A stretch of 54,990 nt of DNA, taken from contig CAZILK010000007.1 in assembly GCA_964540135.1 (NCBI GenBank), forward strand, positions 1-54,990, in the 5' to 3' direction. A program made the position numbers and the translations under genes. This document shows, piece after piece, positions 27,449 to 35,482 of the stretch. The notes beneath the pieces were generated by a model, which worked only from the letters and a program-made list of their open reading frames with translations, did not search any database and was not told the origin of the DNA. This DNA is from CAZCAQ01 sp964540135. Lineage in GTDB: Bacteria > Patescibacteriota > WWE3 > UBA101185 > UBA10185. Every line of letters starts with the position of its first letter. Position 1 is the first letter of the stretch.

Positions 27449-27805
27449 ATGAATGAACAAGAACTAACACAACAACTAACAAGTACTAAAAATATGGTTA
27501 TATTTGCTCATCTCTCAGCCTTCCTTGGTTTTGTATTCCCACTTGGGAATGTATTTGGTCCATTAACTATCTGGCTCATAAATAAAGAAGATCAGACTGT
27601 AATACAACATGCTAAAGAAGTACTAAACTTTCAAATTAGTTTTTCAATCTACTGGATAGTTGCAGCCTTCTTAGCTGTAATATTAATAGGCTTTCTAGTA
27701 ATGCCTGTCATCTTTCTGATCCAAGTTATTGCAACAATTAAAGGCGCGACAGAAGCAAGTGATGGTAAACTATATAACTATCCCATGAAGTTTAAGTTCT
27801 TCTAA
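27449..27805 (+). CDS. DUF4870 (Tic20-like) small membrane protein
   Basis: 118 residues with about three hydrophobic segments. The family's conserved stretch VIFAHLSAFLGFVFPLGNVFGPLTIWLINKED and QHAKEVLNFQISFSIYW is clear. DUF4870 proteins are small membrane proteins of unknown function related to the Tic20 fold. Followed 4 nt later by the C39-like protease gene, probably one transcript from the TATAAT at 27437. Confidence 0.9.
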   Translation: MNEQELTQQLTSTKNMVIFAHLSAFLGFVFPLGNVFGPLTIWLINKEDQTVIQHAKEVLNFQISFSIYWIVAAFLAVILIGFLVMPVIFLIQVIATIKGATEASDGKLYNYPMKFKFF

Positions 27806-27809
27806 AAAT

Positions 27810-28610
27810 ATGGGTAGTGAAGAACAAATACAACCGGTAGAAATAACAGCCGGTTCTTATAATCATATACTACAAAGCGACCCCAAGATTCTTGAGCATG
27901 AAATATTCGGGCCTATACTAAAGAAACCGGAAAGCGGCATCTGCTGGGCAGCTTCAACTGCTATGGCCGTTGCATCTCTGACAGGACAGGATAGCTATAC
28001 AGTACTATCAAAAATTGGTAAGTTAGTGTACGAAACAGTACCTCAAGACTTTGCAACAATCCAAGAAGAAATGAGAGAAAAATACGGAAATGAGCTTGCA
28101 GTACCTTTCATACAACACAGTAGGATGGGTATGGTATCCCCGTCAGGAGGCCTAGAGCCCTTCTTCCTTCAAAACTATCCAGCACAAACAGCAAAGCTAT
28201 TTGAATACCTTATAGGTAAATATATTACCGGAACCGAGTCTATAGAAGTTAAAATACCTCCAAGACTGTCTCTCCAACACGAAAGCTACGACTTACTCAA
28301 AGAACTAGCCACTTACTCAAGCAAAAGAGTAGCAGTACTAAGAGTTGTAAATAGCCACGTCACGATTGATTCTTACAGAACAGCAAATCATATGGTTTTT
28401 ATAGGTGGGGTAGTGCTCGGCAGCAATGTTCCTGTTACCGCAAGACTTAGCGACCCCAATGCACTAGAGCCTGTCTGGCTAACAAGACCTGAGTTTGATG
28501 ATCTTATTCAGGGCACGGGTTTGACTTTCAGAAGAACTATAGGCGGATCCTCGTCAATGAGGAGGCAAGATAACACACCAATCATTTGGTTTGAAAAAAA
28601 GAAGGATTAG
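27810..28610 (+). CDS. Putative C39-like cysteine peptidase
   Basis: 266 residues, no signal peptide. GICWAASTAMAVAS places a Cys (45) at the head of a helix, as in papain-fold C39 peptidases; a His in ANHMVFIGGVVLG (194) and an Asp/Asn shortly after (RLSDPN) complete a plausible Cys-His-Asp triad. No ABC transporter is fused, unlike classical C39 bacteriocin-processing enzymes. Family placement rests on these three motifs. Downstream of DUF4870 by 4 nt; convergent with and overlapping the DHH gene by 4 nt. Confidence 0.6.
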   Translation: MGSEEQIQPVEITAGSYNHILQSDPKILEHEIFGPILKKPESGICWAASTAMAVASLTGQDSYTVLSKIGKLVYETVPQDFATIQEEMREKYGNELAVPFIQHSRMGMVSPSGGLEPFFLQNYPAQTAKLFEYLIGKYITGTESIEVKIPPRLSLQHESYDLLKELATYSSKRVAVLRVVNSHVTIDSYRTANHMVFIGGVVLGSNVPVTARLSDPNALEPVWLTRPEFDDLIQGTGLTFRRTIGGSSSMRRQDNTPIIWFEKKKD

Positions 28611-29644
28611 GACTCGTCTACTTTAGGCAAAGAGTTGTATGCATCCAGTACTGTTTTAAGAGCTTTATCTACACTTCCTATATCACGAAGTATTCCACCA
28701 GCTGCGTTTTTGTGTCCTCCACCACCAAACTTCTCAGCTAAAGGCACTATATTTACATCCCCTTTGGATCTCAAGGAGAGACTAAATGTTCCAGGAGCAT
28801 CGTTCTTTTCTTTCAAAAGAAAAGCGATCTTCATTGTTTTAATCTTAAAAAATAGATCTACAGGAGATGCATCAAACTTTTTAGTTAAGTCGATCCCGGC
28901 TTCTACCTGATCCTTTATTATTAGGGTAGAGTAAACAAGACCAAGAGCCTCATCGATATGCATATTTTTATACACAAGTTGTATTATTTTTGTTTCATCG
29001 ATTGACTGCGCAAAGTGGTAGGTAAATAAAAAGTGACCATATGGTTTAGGACAAAGTTCTAGTAACTTTGAAACTGCATGAAAATCGCTTGGGAATGCTT
29101 GCTGTGTGGTGAAGAATTGACTATCGCTAAATATACCAACAAGCATTAATTCTGCTTCGGCAGGACTTGGTTCCACCTCAGCCTCTTCCAACAACTTATA
29201 TAGAATTGAGCTCGTGGAAACCGATTGCATCACATAATATAAATCTCCAAAACAAGGATTACTCTCAATGTGATGATCTATACTAATAGTTTTCATGTGA
29301 AAAGGAATCTCAAACTTACCAGTATCAGAAACTCTATGTGCTAAGTTAGAATCAGAAAACAGCATAAGGTCATAACCCGAAAAATCAAAATCATCAGGAA
29401 GAACTTCTAGCTCAACAGGGAACGAGCCTAAAACAGCTGTAAGATTAGCTTTGTACTCCTCTGTAACCTTATGTGCATAAGTTAATTTAATTGTTTTATT
29501 AAAGAGTCTTTTAATAACACAATAAAGAGTGAGGGCTGAACAAAAGGCGTCATAATCGTATCTTTCATCTATACAAAGAATTATATTATTAGCACTCCTG
29601 ATGGTACTTAGTATCTCTTCTGCTGTAGTGTTTGTTTTAAGCAT
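28607..29644 (-). CDS. DHH/DHHA1 phosphoesterase (NrnA-like)
   Basis: 345 residues. NrnA-like enzymes degrade nanoRNA or pAp and cyclic-dinucleotide products. DHH domain: IDERYDYDAF (motif I, lacking the usual His of HxxPDxD), LFSDSN, ISIDHHIES (DHH at about 123-125); C-terminal DHHA1 domain with GGGGHKNAAGG. The altered motif I may change metal binding. Start: an ATG at 29662 exists, but a perfect TATAAT lies inside its first codons and exactly 6 nt before the ATG at 29644, so the shorter form is chosen. Confidence 0.88.
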   Translation of the reverse strand: MLKTNTTAEEILSTIRSANNIILCIDERYDYDAFCSALTLYCVIKRLFNKTIKLTYAHKVTEEYKANLTAVLGSFPVELEVLPDDFDFSGYDLMLFSDSNLAHRVSDTGKFEIPFHMKTISIDHHIESNPCFGDLYYVMQSVSTSSILYKLLEEAEVEPSPAEAELMLVGIFSDSQFFTTQQAFPSDFHAVSKLLELCPKPYGHFLFTYHFAQSIDETKIIQLVYKNMHIDEALGLVYSTLIIKDQVEAGIDLTKKFDASPVDLFFKIKTMKIAFLLKEKNDAPGTFSLSLRSKGDVNIVPLAEKFGGGGHKNAAGGILRDIGSVDKALKTVLDAYNSLPKVDES

Positions 29645-29650
29645 GTGGAG

Positions 29651-29656
29651 ATTATA
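29651..29656 (-). promoter_or_regulatory. Leaderless-type -10 box of the DHH gene
   Basis: Perfect TATAAT on the minus strand, 6 nt before the ATG at 29644. It lies within the first codons of the alternative longer frame, which argues against that frame. Confidence 0.65.
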
Positions 29657-29720
29657 CCTCATGAACAGGATTAAGTTTAATGTACTTTTGCCCTACGTAA
29701 CGGTAAAATAGGCAGGAGAT

Positions 29721-29811
29721 GGAGGAGTACCGAAGTGGTCATACCGGGCTAGTCTCGAAAACTAAGCGTGGCGCAAGCTGCACGTGGGTTCGAATCCCAC
29801 CTCCTCCGCCA
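29721..29811 (+). tRNA. tRNA-Ser (CGA)
   Basis: 91-nt class II tRNA. Acceptor GGAGGAG pairs with CTCCTCC, discriminator G, encoded CCA. Anticodon loop CTCGAAA gives CGA (codon UCG). Long variable arm around GTGGCGCAAGCTGCAC. A TAAAAT box lies just upstream (about 29705-29710). Confidence 0.95.
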
Positions 29812-29848
29812 AATCTCAAGGTTAAATTTATGACACAAATTCTTTAGT

Positions 29849-29858
29849 CCCCCCCCCC
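29849..29858 (+). repeat. Ten-cytosine homopolymer
   Basis: An uninterrupted run of 10 C in otherwise AT-rich intergenic DNA, 38 nt after tRNA-Ser and 43 nt before the DUF1653 start codon. Such tracts are prone to slippage. It lies about 30 nt upstream of the -10 box, roughly in a -35/UP-element position, so length variation could alter promoter strength. Confidence 0.9.
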
Positions 29859-29888
29859 TTAACACTATAAACTTAATCTTCAAGATGG

Positions 29889-29894
29889 TATTAT
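29889..29894 (+). promoter_or_regulatory. Leaderless-type -10 box of the DUF1653 gene
   Basis: TATTAT preceded by TGG (extended -10), with a TTTTTT spacer of exactly 6 nt before the ATG at 29901. Confidence 0.6.
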
Positions 29895-29900
29895 TTTTTT

Positions 29901-30122
29901 ATGGATTTTAAACCAGGTATTTACCAGCATTATAAAGGCAATAAATATTTGGTTATTGGTGTTGCAAAACACAGCGAAACTCTTGAAGAGTTAGTTTGCT
30001 ATATCCCTTTATATGAGAACAAAGAAAGCAAAATATGGGTACGACCTCTTGCTATGTTTATGGAGGAAGTAGAAGTTGATGGGATTAAACAGCCAAGATT
30101 TACATTCATCAGCAACTATTAA
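29901..30122 (+). CDS. DUF1653 domain protein
   Basis: 73 residues, the whole being one DUF1653 domain: PGIYQHYKGNKYLVIGVAKHSETLEELVCYIPLY, then WVRPLAMFMEEV. This is a small widespread SH3-like fold of unknown function. Its mRNA is predicted leaderless. The C-tract about 40 nt upstream is notable. Confidence 0.9.
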   Translation: MDFKPGIYQHYKGNKYLVIGVAKHSETLEELVCYIPLYENKESKIWVRPLAMFMEEVEVDGIKQPRFTFISNY

Positions 30123-30185
30123 TAATGGTTTACAGTCTATCGTTTTGGATAGGTGTTTAAATTACGCAGGCATCAAAATTAATCT

Positions 30186-30620
30186 ATGAAAAACATTAAA
30201 TTAATTGTGCTCTTGTTAATATTTGGGCTTGTTCTAATTGAAACTAAAACACATTTTACCCAGACGATAGTTAGTAAATATGTAGTTAAAAACTACTACT
30301 ATTACTTTGTTTGTGAAAACCTTCCTGATTACAAAAAGGTGAAAGATACTGTTAATAAAAATAAAAGTATTGTGAACGAACTTATTGTTACTGCATCTAA
30401 ACCATACTTTAAAACTCTAGTAAAACCTGTTTGGGATGGGAATAGTATTACCGGTGGAAAAGAATTCTTAATCTCATTTGATATTAGAGAAAATAAGTAT
30501 TGTCCTGGAAAAGCTGATATTCTAATTTCTTATCCCGGAGAGCAAGATAGGAAAGTTATCGAAGGCTATCTTGATAACAATGAATTTTTTGACATACCGG
30601 TCAGATTTGATAATAACTAG
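30186..30620 (+). CDS. Hypothetical membrane-anchored or secreted protein
   Basis: 144 residues, not recognised. An N-terminal hydrophobic segment (LIVLLLIFGLVLI, about 6-18) suggests a signal peptide or anchor; the rest is an extracytoplasmic, tyrosine- and lysine-rich domain with two cysteines (in FVCENL and KYCPGK) that could form a disulfide. A weak CAAAAT box is 6 nt before the ATG. It overlaps the convergent ABC-F gene by 4 nt. Confidence 0.7.
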   Translation: MKNIKLIVLLLIFGLVLIETKTHFTQTIVSKYVVKNYYYYFVCENLPDYKKVKDTVNKNKSIVNELIVTASKPYFKTLVKPVWDGNSITGGKEFLISFDIRENKYCPGKADILISYPGEQDRKVIEGYLDNNEFFDIPVRFDNN

Positions 30621-32074
30621 GCCGTCTGGAAGTAGCTAAGACTACCGTCTTTAAGATTTACAATTCGATCAATCCCAACCATCTCAACAAAATACCTGTC
30701 GTGTGATACAAGCAAAACTGCTCCATTAAATTTACGAAGTGATTCCTCAATAACCTCTTTTGTTTCAATATCCAAATGGTTATCAGGCTCATCGAGTATC
30801 AAAAGATCGTAGTTTTTATTTGCAAAAATACTAAAAGCAAACCTTGCTCTTTCTCCAGGGCTTAGCTGAAATATTCTTTTTTGAAGTGCTTCTTTTTCAA
30901 ACAAAAATTTTCTTAAATAACCATATGCCTGTGCAAAATAACATCCTGTTTGCTCACAAAACTCAGCAAGAACCGTATTATCCATATTAAATTGAACCTG
31001 AGTTTGTGAGAAATAACCCACACTTACATTCTCACCAAGCTTTAGCTCCCCGCTATTCCAGTTCTCAAACCCCGTTATCATTTTAACAAGAGTTGTTTTC
31101 CCTGAGCCATTAGGTCCATAAAGCCAAATCTTCTCTTTCCCGCGAAGCTCAAAGTCGAGATTCTCAAAGACCTTTTTTTCTCCGTAATACTTAGTAACAT
31201 TATCAAGTCTCACAATAAGTTTATTAGCGTGTGCCTCTGTCTCAAAATTAATCGTGCTGATCTTTTTACTTACATACTTTTCTTTTTTATTCCCTTCAAC
31301 CTCACGCTCAATTCTTTTTTTAACAGCTTGGATTGCCTTACCCCTTTTACCTGATTTTATCTTTCGGGTATTCTCAAGTAACTTCTCAAGATGTGCCTTA
31401 TGTTTTAAAAAGAGCACATACTCTTGGTCCCATTTATCTATAAGCTTAAGCTTCTCTGTTTTGTAATTATCGTAGTCCCCGACAAAGCGTAGAATCTTAC
31501 CGTTTTCAATCTCCCAAATTTCATCAACTGTATTATTTAGAAACTGTCTATCATGAGATATCATAACAACAGAAGCTGGAAGTCGACGAATATAATCCTC
31601 AAACCATAATATTCCCTCAATATCCAGATGGTTTGTTGGCTCATCAATAAACAGTGTTGTTGGTTCAGTAAGTAGGGCCTCAATTAATTTAACTTTCATT
31701 TTCTGCCCCTCACTTAAAGTGTGAAGGTTTTGGTACGGATCAAAATTGTGGAAATTTAACTGTCCTGCAATAACTTCAATTTTATAAAAATCCCACGCAG
31801 CCTCAAGCTGTTTTTCCAAAAACTCCCCCACCATCTCATCTGGTAAATCAAACTCTTGAGGGATATAACCAATAACTTCGTTTTGAAAGTTAATGTTACC
31901 TTTTGTTACCTCCTCAACACCGTTAAGTATTTTAAAGAGCGTAGTTTTCCCACAGCCGTTTTTACCAACAAGCCCAATCTTTACATTACCAGATATAGTA
32001 ATATCGGCATTCTCAAACAAGACTCTGTCCCCATATGCTTTCTTTAGGTCTTTGGCTGTAATCACAGCATTCAT
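30617..32074 (-). CDS. ABC-F family ATPase
   Basis: 485 residues with two ATPase domains and no membrane part. First: Walker A GKNGCGKTT, signature LSEGQKMKVKL, Walker B LFIDEPTNHLD. Second: GPNGSGKTT, LSPGERARFAF, LLILDEPDNHLD. Between them is a lysine-rich helical linker (about 205-270), the P-site tRNA interaction motif of ABC-F proteins. Known members act on the ribosome as translation factors or in ribosome-targeted antibiotic resistance; which applies cannot be told. No ribosome binding site; TAATAA lies about 20 nt upstream. Confidence 0.93.
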   Translation of the reverse strand: MNAVITAKDLKKAYGDRVLFENADITISGNVKIGLVGKNGCGKTTLFKILNGVEEVTKGNINFQNEVIGYIPQEFDLPDEMVGEFLEKQLEAAWDFYKIEVIAGQLNFHNFDPYQNLHTLSEGQKMKVKLIEALLTEPTTLFIDEPTNHLDIEGILWFEDYIRRLPASVVMISHDRQFLNNTVDEIWEIENGKILRFVGDYDNYKTEKLKLIDKWDQEYVLFLKHKAHLEKLLENTRKIKSGKRGKAIQAVKKRIEREVEGNKKEKYVSKKISTINFETEAHANKLIVRLDNVTKYYGEKKVFENLDFELRGKEKIWLYGPNGSGKTTLVKMITGFENWNSGELKLGENVSVGYFSQTQVQFNMDNTVLAEFCEQTGCYFAQAYGYLRKFLFEKEALQKRIFQLSPGERARFAFSIFANKNYDLLILDEPDNHLDIETKEVIEESLRKFNGAVLLVSHDRYFVEMVGIDRIVNLKDGSLSYFQTA

Positions 32075-32162
32075 TGTATCAAATGCCGGCTTATTAGCGT
32101 TAGTGCTGAGCTCACAAGCACTACCGTTGAAATTGTCAAAAATAAGGCATATATTATTAGGG

Positions 32163-32576
32163 ATGCAAGCTTATGTTAATACATACAACGCAAATCAAGT
32201 AACCGATTGGCATATAAAAATACCGCTCATTCTTTCCTTTTTCAGAGCTAAAGGAGCGCTATCCGAGATGACTGCAGTAAAGTTATCAAAGCTGGATATA
32301 GTGGAATCAGGTCTGTTTGGTTCCGAGTCCAGAGTAACAAATACTGGGGTGCTTAAGTCTTACAATTTTGTACATGTAACATTCGATGGCAGATACTGGC
32401 TTGATGAAAAAGAACTGGAAACAAAGATTGATAGTAAATTGGATTTAGAAAAGATGTTTAAGTCAATTTTCGCACCGCTTGCGATCGTTGCGGGTGTTGT
32501 TGTAATAACTACTATGGTGTTGCCATTTCTTTCCGAGATTATTGCTTTTCTTTCAACATATAATATTTCCTTTTAG
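32163..32576 (+). CDS. Hypothetical protein with C-terminal membrane helix
   Basis: 137 residues, not recognised. An N-terminal soluble part includes WHIKIPLILSFFRAKGALSEMTAVKLSKLD and a strand-rich middle (YNFVHVTFDGRYWLDEKELE). It ends in one strong transmembrane helix (about 103-128, IFAPLAIVAGVVVITTMVLPFL), a tail-anchored layout. The start is placed at the ATG at 32163 because the upstream part of the open frame is only antisense to the ABC-F gene and a TATATTAT box lies 5-7 nt before this ATG. Overlaps the convergent AlkD gene by 38 nt. Confidence 0.65.
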   Translation: MQAYVNTYNANQVTDWHIKIPLILSFFRAKGALSEMTAVKLSKLDIVESGLFGSESRVTNTGVLKSYNFVHVTFDGRYWLDEKELETKIDSKLDLEKMFKSIFAPLAIVAGVVVITTMVLPFLSEIIAFLSTYNISF

Positions 32577-33267
32577 ACTCATCTAATCTTTCAAGAGAGT
32601 ATCTAAGCACTGTTCGCGGCATTTGTTTTGAGTACTTATCTAGAAACCCAAGCAGTAACTTTTCATCACATCTTTTCCCAACCTCCCTAAGCATCCAGCC
32701 AACTGCTTTATGAATAAGATCGTGCTTATCATTTAATAGCATTTCAGCAATCTTCAAAGTCTCTTCTGCTTCTCCTTTTTTAATGTAGTTAAAAGTTGAA
32801 ATAATAGCGATTCTTCGTTCCCAAAGATCTTTTGACAAAGCAAATTTATATAATAAGTCTTTTGGTTTATCGTATAAATATTCGCCAATGACATGTTCAA
32901 CATTGCAGTCTACCAAATCCCAATTATTTATATACTTTGTATTTTTAATAAAAATATTAAATATCTTCTTTTTTACGCTATCTTCTTTTGCATGCTTAAA
33001 CTGGTAAACCAGTATTTGGAGAGCGATCATCCTCTCCTCGTGGTACTTAGATTTTAATAGTTCTAAACAACCAGAAAGCGGTAGCTCTCTGTATTTCTTA
33101 ACAATCTCTCCAACCTGAGCAGATACAAGTCCTAGGAATATATCTCCCTCACCGTATTGCCCTACACCGGTTTTAAAAAACCTGAGCATATTACGCGCTT
33201 TTGTCGGGTTTTTTAACGCTCGAGTAGATTTAACTAGATCTTTAAGTAAGCTGTTTTCTTTTGTCAC
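32539..33267 (-). CDS. AlkD-like DNA alkylation repair protein
   Basis: 242 residues made of HEAT-like helical repeats. AlkD glycosylases excise N3- and N7-alkylpurines without base flipping. The family core NNWDLVDCNVEHVIGEYL (catalytic Trp/Asp region) and IHKAVGWMLREVGK (second aromatic) are conserved. GTG start at 33267 with TAAAAT exactly 6 nt upstream, so the mRNA is predicted leaderless with a GTG initiator. The 3' end overlaps a convergent gene. Confidence 0.9.
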   Translation of the reverse strand: MTKENSLLKDLVKSTRALKNPTKARNMLRFFKTGVGQYGEGDIFLGLVSAQVGEIVKKYRELPLSGCLELLKSKYHEERMIALQILVYQFKHAKEDSVKKKIFNIFIKNTKYINNWDLVDCNVEHVIGEYLYDKPKDLLYKFALSKDLWERRIAIISTFNYIKKGEAEETLKIAEMLLNDKHDLIHKAVGWMLREVGKRCDEKLLLGFLDKYSKQMPRTVLRYSLERLDESKRKYYMLKEKQ

Positions 33268-33273
33268 GGCGAC

Positions 33274-33279
33274 ATTTTA
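33274..33279 (-). promoter_or_regulatory. Leaderless-type -10 box of the AlkD gene
   Basis: TAAAAT on the minus strand, 6 nt before a GTG start at 33267. It shows that the 6-nt spacing holds for GTG initiators too. Confidence 0.55.
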
Positions 33280-33333
33280 CCACCCTCTTTGAGAGTTACA
33301 CACTATATATTGATTTGTAAACTCCAAATAAGG

Positions 33334-33339
33334 TACTAT
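33334..33339 (+). promoter_or_regulatory. Leaderless-type -10 box of the hypothetical at 33346
   Basis: TACTAT exactly 6 nt before the ATG at 33346. It lies inside the longer open frame and so decides for the shorter protein. Confidence 0.55.
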
Positions 33340-33345
33340 CAGAGC

Positions 33346-34053
33346 ATGACATTAAATGTAAGTTGGACAGGAGAAAGAGGCAATTTCCCAGTCCCAGAAC
33401 TAAGGCCTTTGACTAATTCGGGCACACAGGAAACAATTCGCTCTGGGGAAGAAATAAGAAATTCGCTTGAGGAACTACGAGGTACAGTGGAAATTGCAAC
33501 TGAAGTAGCAACAAACCACCAAAAAACAACAAATGAATTACTTGAAGAGCTTGTTAAGGCAAATAAGGGGTACAATACTGCAGGGGGACATCAAAACACG
33601 AGTGATGTTCAATTTAGTCTCGTCGCACCTTACACCCGTGGAGGCGAAGCTCCTATTGGAGACTCGATCTCGCGCGGTAAGGCTATCAATCCTCAAGGAA
33701 TTAAAGATGCGCTTGATCAGGTAATCAAACAGGACGGCTTGTCATTAAACGATCTGGGTAATATTGAACCAGCGCTATCACTGTATCTTAATGAAATAAC
33801 TGGACTGATTGATGAAAGAGATAAAGTGGCAAGCCGGATACTAACTACTTGGGAAAATCAAAACGGTCATGCTATACACGGATCATTTGCATTAAGCAGA
33901 CTCGGGTCCAAAATACACGATTACGCTGAGTCCTCAGCAAAAGATAGACAATCATTGGAAGATACCAAAACTAAAGCCGCCGAACTATTAGAAGGACTTA
34001 AAGCAGTGTTTGCACCTGAAAAGGATCAAGCGCCAAGCACATCTGAAAAGTAG
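33346..34053 (+). CDS. Hypothetical helical protein
   Basis: 235 residues, not recognised. No signal peptide or membrane helix. Residues about 30-75 and 175-225 are heptad-like and probably coiled coil (ETIRSGEEIRNSLEELRG; AKDRQSLEDTKTKAAELLEG); the middle contains SISRGKAINPQGIKDALDQVI. An open frame continues upstream to an ATG at 33289, but TACTAT 6 nt before the ATG at 33346 favours the shorter start. No co-directional neighbour, so no context clue. Confidence 0.7.
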   Translation: MTLNVSWTGERGNFPVPELRPLTNSGTQETIRSGEEIRNSLEELRGTVEIATEVATNHQKTTNELLEELVKANKGYNTAGGHQNTSDVQFSLVAPYTRGGEAPIGDSISRGKAINPQGIKDALDQVIKQDGLSLNDLGNIEPALSLYLNEITGLIDERDKVASRILTTWENQNGHAIHGSFALSRLGSKIHDYAESSAKDRQSLEDTKTKAAELLEGLKAVFAPEKDQAPSTSEK

Positions 34054-34230
34054 TTTAGAAGTTTTCAGCACCTAGCTACCCACAACATCCAACCACTCTT
34101 GATCTTTATTTTCCCAATTAGTGGATCTATCAGCTTAGTTAACAACTAATGCACGAAGGCGTATATCGCACGAAATTAACGGTGCAGGCTATTCCCTCTT
34201 AAATGCATATACCGCAGTTTTATTTAATTT
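34054..34230. other. Intergenic stretch with no recognised feature
   Basis: 177 nt between the hypothetical gene and the 3' end of tmRNA. No credible reading frame, tRNA or clear intrinsic terminator was found on either strand. Confidence 0.5.
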
Positions 34231-34604
34231 TGGTGGAGATGAGGGGAATCGAACCCCTGTGTTGAAAACCGCAATACACAAGTTTACAAGCTTTAGCTAA
34301 ATTATCTTAGAAAGTAGGGTTTTAGCTCTACCCTAAACTCTTTTGCAAACACTTTGGTTTACGCTAACTGCGTTTGGTAGACAGTTCGTGTTAGTACAAT
34401 CCACCTCATTCCGGCCTTATAAGACCTGGTTACCCGATCCGGAATACAGGCGACAGATCTTCGCCTAATTTAATTTAGACGAAAGCCATTGCTGGCACAT
34501 TTGCTGGTTTATTTGCAATTATATTTTGCTTAAGGATTAACAAGCTCTAAGCCGCTTGGCTTGCTCACATATATTGGAAATTCAGTCAAATCCTGTGCAT
34601 CCCC
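34231..34604 (-). ncRNA. ssrA: tmRNA (trans-translation RNA)
   Basis: 374 nt including encoded CCA. The tRNA-like ends pair: 5' GGGGATG with 3' CATCTCC, containing the G3:U70 alanine determinant, discriminator A, and a standard T-arm (GGGG-TTCGATT-CCCC). The tag frame on the minus strand (34516 down to 34475) reads ANKPANVPAMAFV then TAA. It rescues stalled ribosomes with SmpB, encoded 1.8 kb away. The tag ends in -AFV instead of the common -LAA. A TTGCAC-17 bp-TAAAAT promoter lies just upstream. Confidence 0.95.
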
Positions 34605-34624
34605 AGTTGTTAAGGTACAGACGG

Positions 34625-34653
34625 ATTTTAGCAGTTCAAGCCGGCAAGTGCAA
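34625..34653 (-). promoter_or_regulatory. Promoter of tmRNA
   Basis: On the minus strand: -35 TTGCAC (34648-34653), 17-bp spacer, -10 TAAAAT (34625-34630). The -10 ends 20 nt before the mature 5' end, leaving a short precursor leader for RNase P. One of the few promoters here with a recognisable -35. Confidence 0.6.
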
Positions 34654-34654
34654 A

Positions 34655-35473
34655 CTATACTTTGAAACTTAAGAAATCCTCTAGAGTATCGGACTCAAGT
34701 AAGCCCTTACTCCAAGAATCTAACTTTTCTTTGTACTCGTTCAGAAAGTCGATAGTGTTCACAACCAAGCTACGGCAAGCGGCAAAATAAGACTCCGTGG
34801 TAATTGCTTCAATATTAAGCCTACTAACAGTCATATACAGCTTCTTAAAATCTTTCGGAAGTTTTGGTAGTGTATAGTGAGCGTCCAGATATACATTTTC
34901 GGACTTAACGGCAATAGGCCCGTTAATCTCAATCACAATACGGCGAACATGTTCTGCAAGTTTAGTCCCGTAGTAAACCATTTCAGCAAAATCTCCTTTT
35001 TGTTCCCATTTTTTAATACGCAAAATTAGTTCAAAAAGCTTCCCAAAGCTTTTGTGAATTGTCTTATCCTTCGGTTCACGAGTGTATTTTAAGTTGGAAT
35101 AAAAAGCCATAAGGTTGTCGTAAGTCGTTTTATCACCAGATATAAACTTTGTTTCGGGTATAAACTCCTTCATCCATAAATACACCTCGTCATCAACCTT
35201 GGAATCATCTATTAAAATCTCATCGTATTTGAAAAAGTAAATGCTTAACAGTCGTAGCTTATTCTCAAGTTTAATAATTTTGAAATAAAATCTTGAATGG
35301 GAAACAGAACCATCTACACACGCTGTGTAGTCAATGTCGCTTAAGTCTGTGAAACTACCCCGAGCAAAACTCCCGCCTAAAAATACGAGAAAGTTTTCTG
35401 AATGCAGACTTCTAACTACTGAGGTAACGTGATCATTAAGATCTTCTATACTAGTGAACCGCTCAGTCTGCAT
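34655..35473 (-). CDS. Nucleotidyltransferase-domain protein
   Basis: 272 residues. The N-terminal domain has the polymerase-beta-like nucleotidyltransferase signature: FLGGSFARGSFTDLSDIDY, with Gly34-Ser35 and metal-binding Asp46 and Asp48. The remainder is helical, as in antibiotic nucleotidyltransferase or KNTase-C-like proteins. Substrate unknown. TAAGAT is exactly 6 nt upstream of the ATG and overlaps the stop of the HD-domain gene, so it may be transcribed both alone and with it. Confidence 0.8.
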   Translation of the reverse strand: MQTERFTSIEDLNDHVTSVVRSLHSENFLVFLGGSFARGSFTDLSDIDYTACVDGSVSHSRFYFKIIKLENKLRLLSIYFFKYDEILIDDSKVDDEVYLWMKEFIPETKFISGDKTTYDNLMAFYSNLKYTREPKDKTIHKSFGKLFELILRIKKWEQKGDFAEMVYYGTKLAEHVRRIVIEINGPIAVKSENVYLDAHYTLPKLPKDFKKLYMTVSRLNIEAITTESYFAACRSLVVNTIDFLNEYKEKLDSWSKGLLESDTLEDFLSFKV

Positions 35474-35482
35474 AAGGCAATC

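Noticed and set aside
30130..30150. Weak hairpin CTATC-GTTTTG-GATAG after the DUF1653 gene
   Set aside because: Only a 5-bp AU-rich stem without a proper T-run; too weak to call a terminator.
31893..32162. Upstream part of a longer plus-strand open frame leading into the 137-aa protein
   Set aside because: It is entirely antisense to the 5' end of the ABC-F gene; the downstream ATG at 32163 has its own -10 box, so only that part is annotated.
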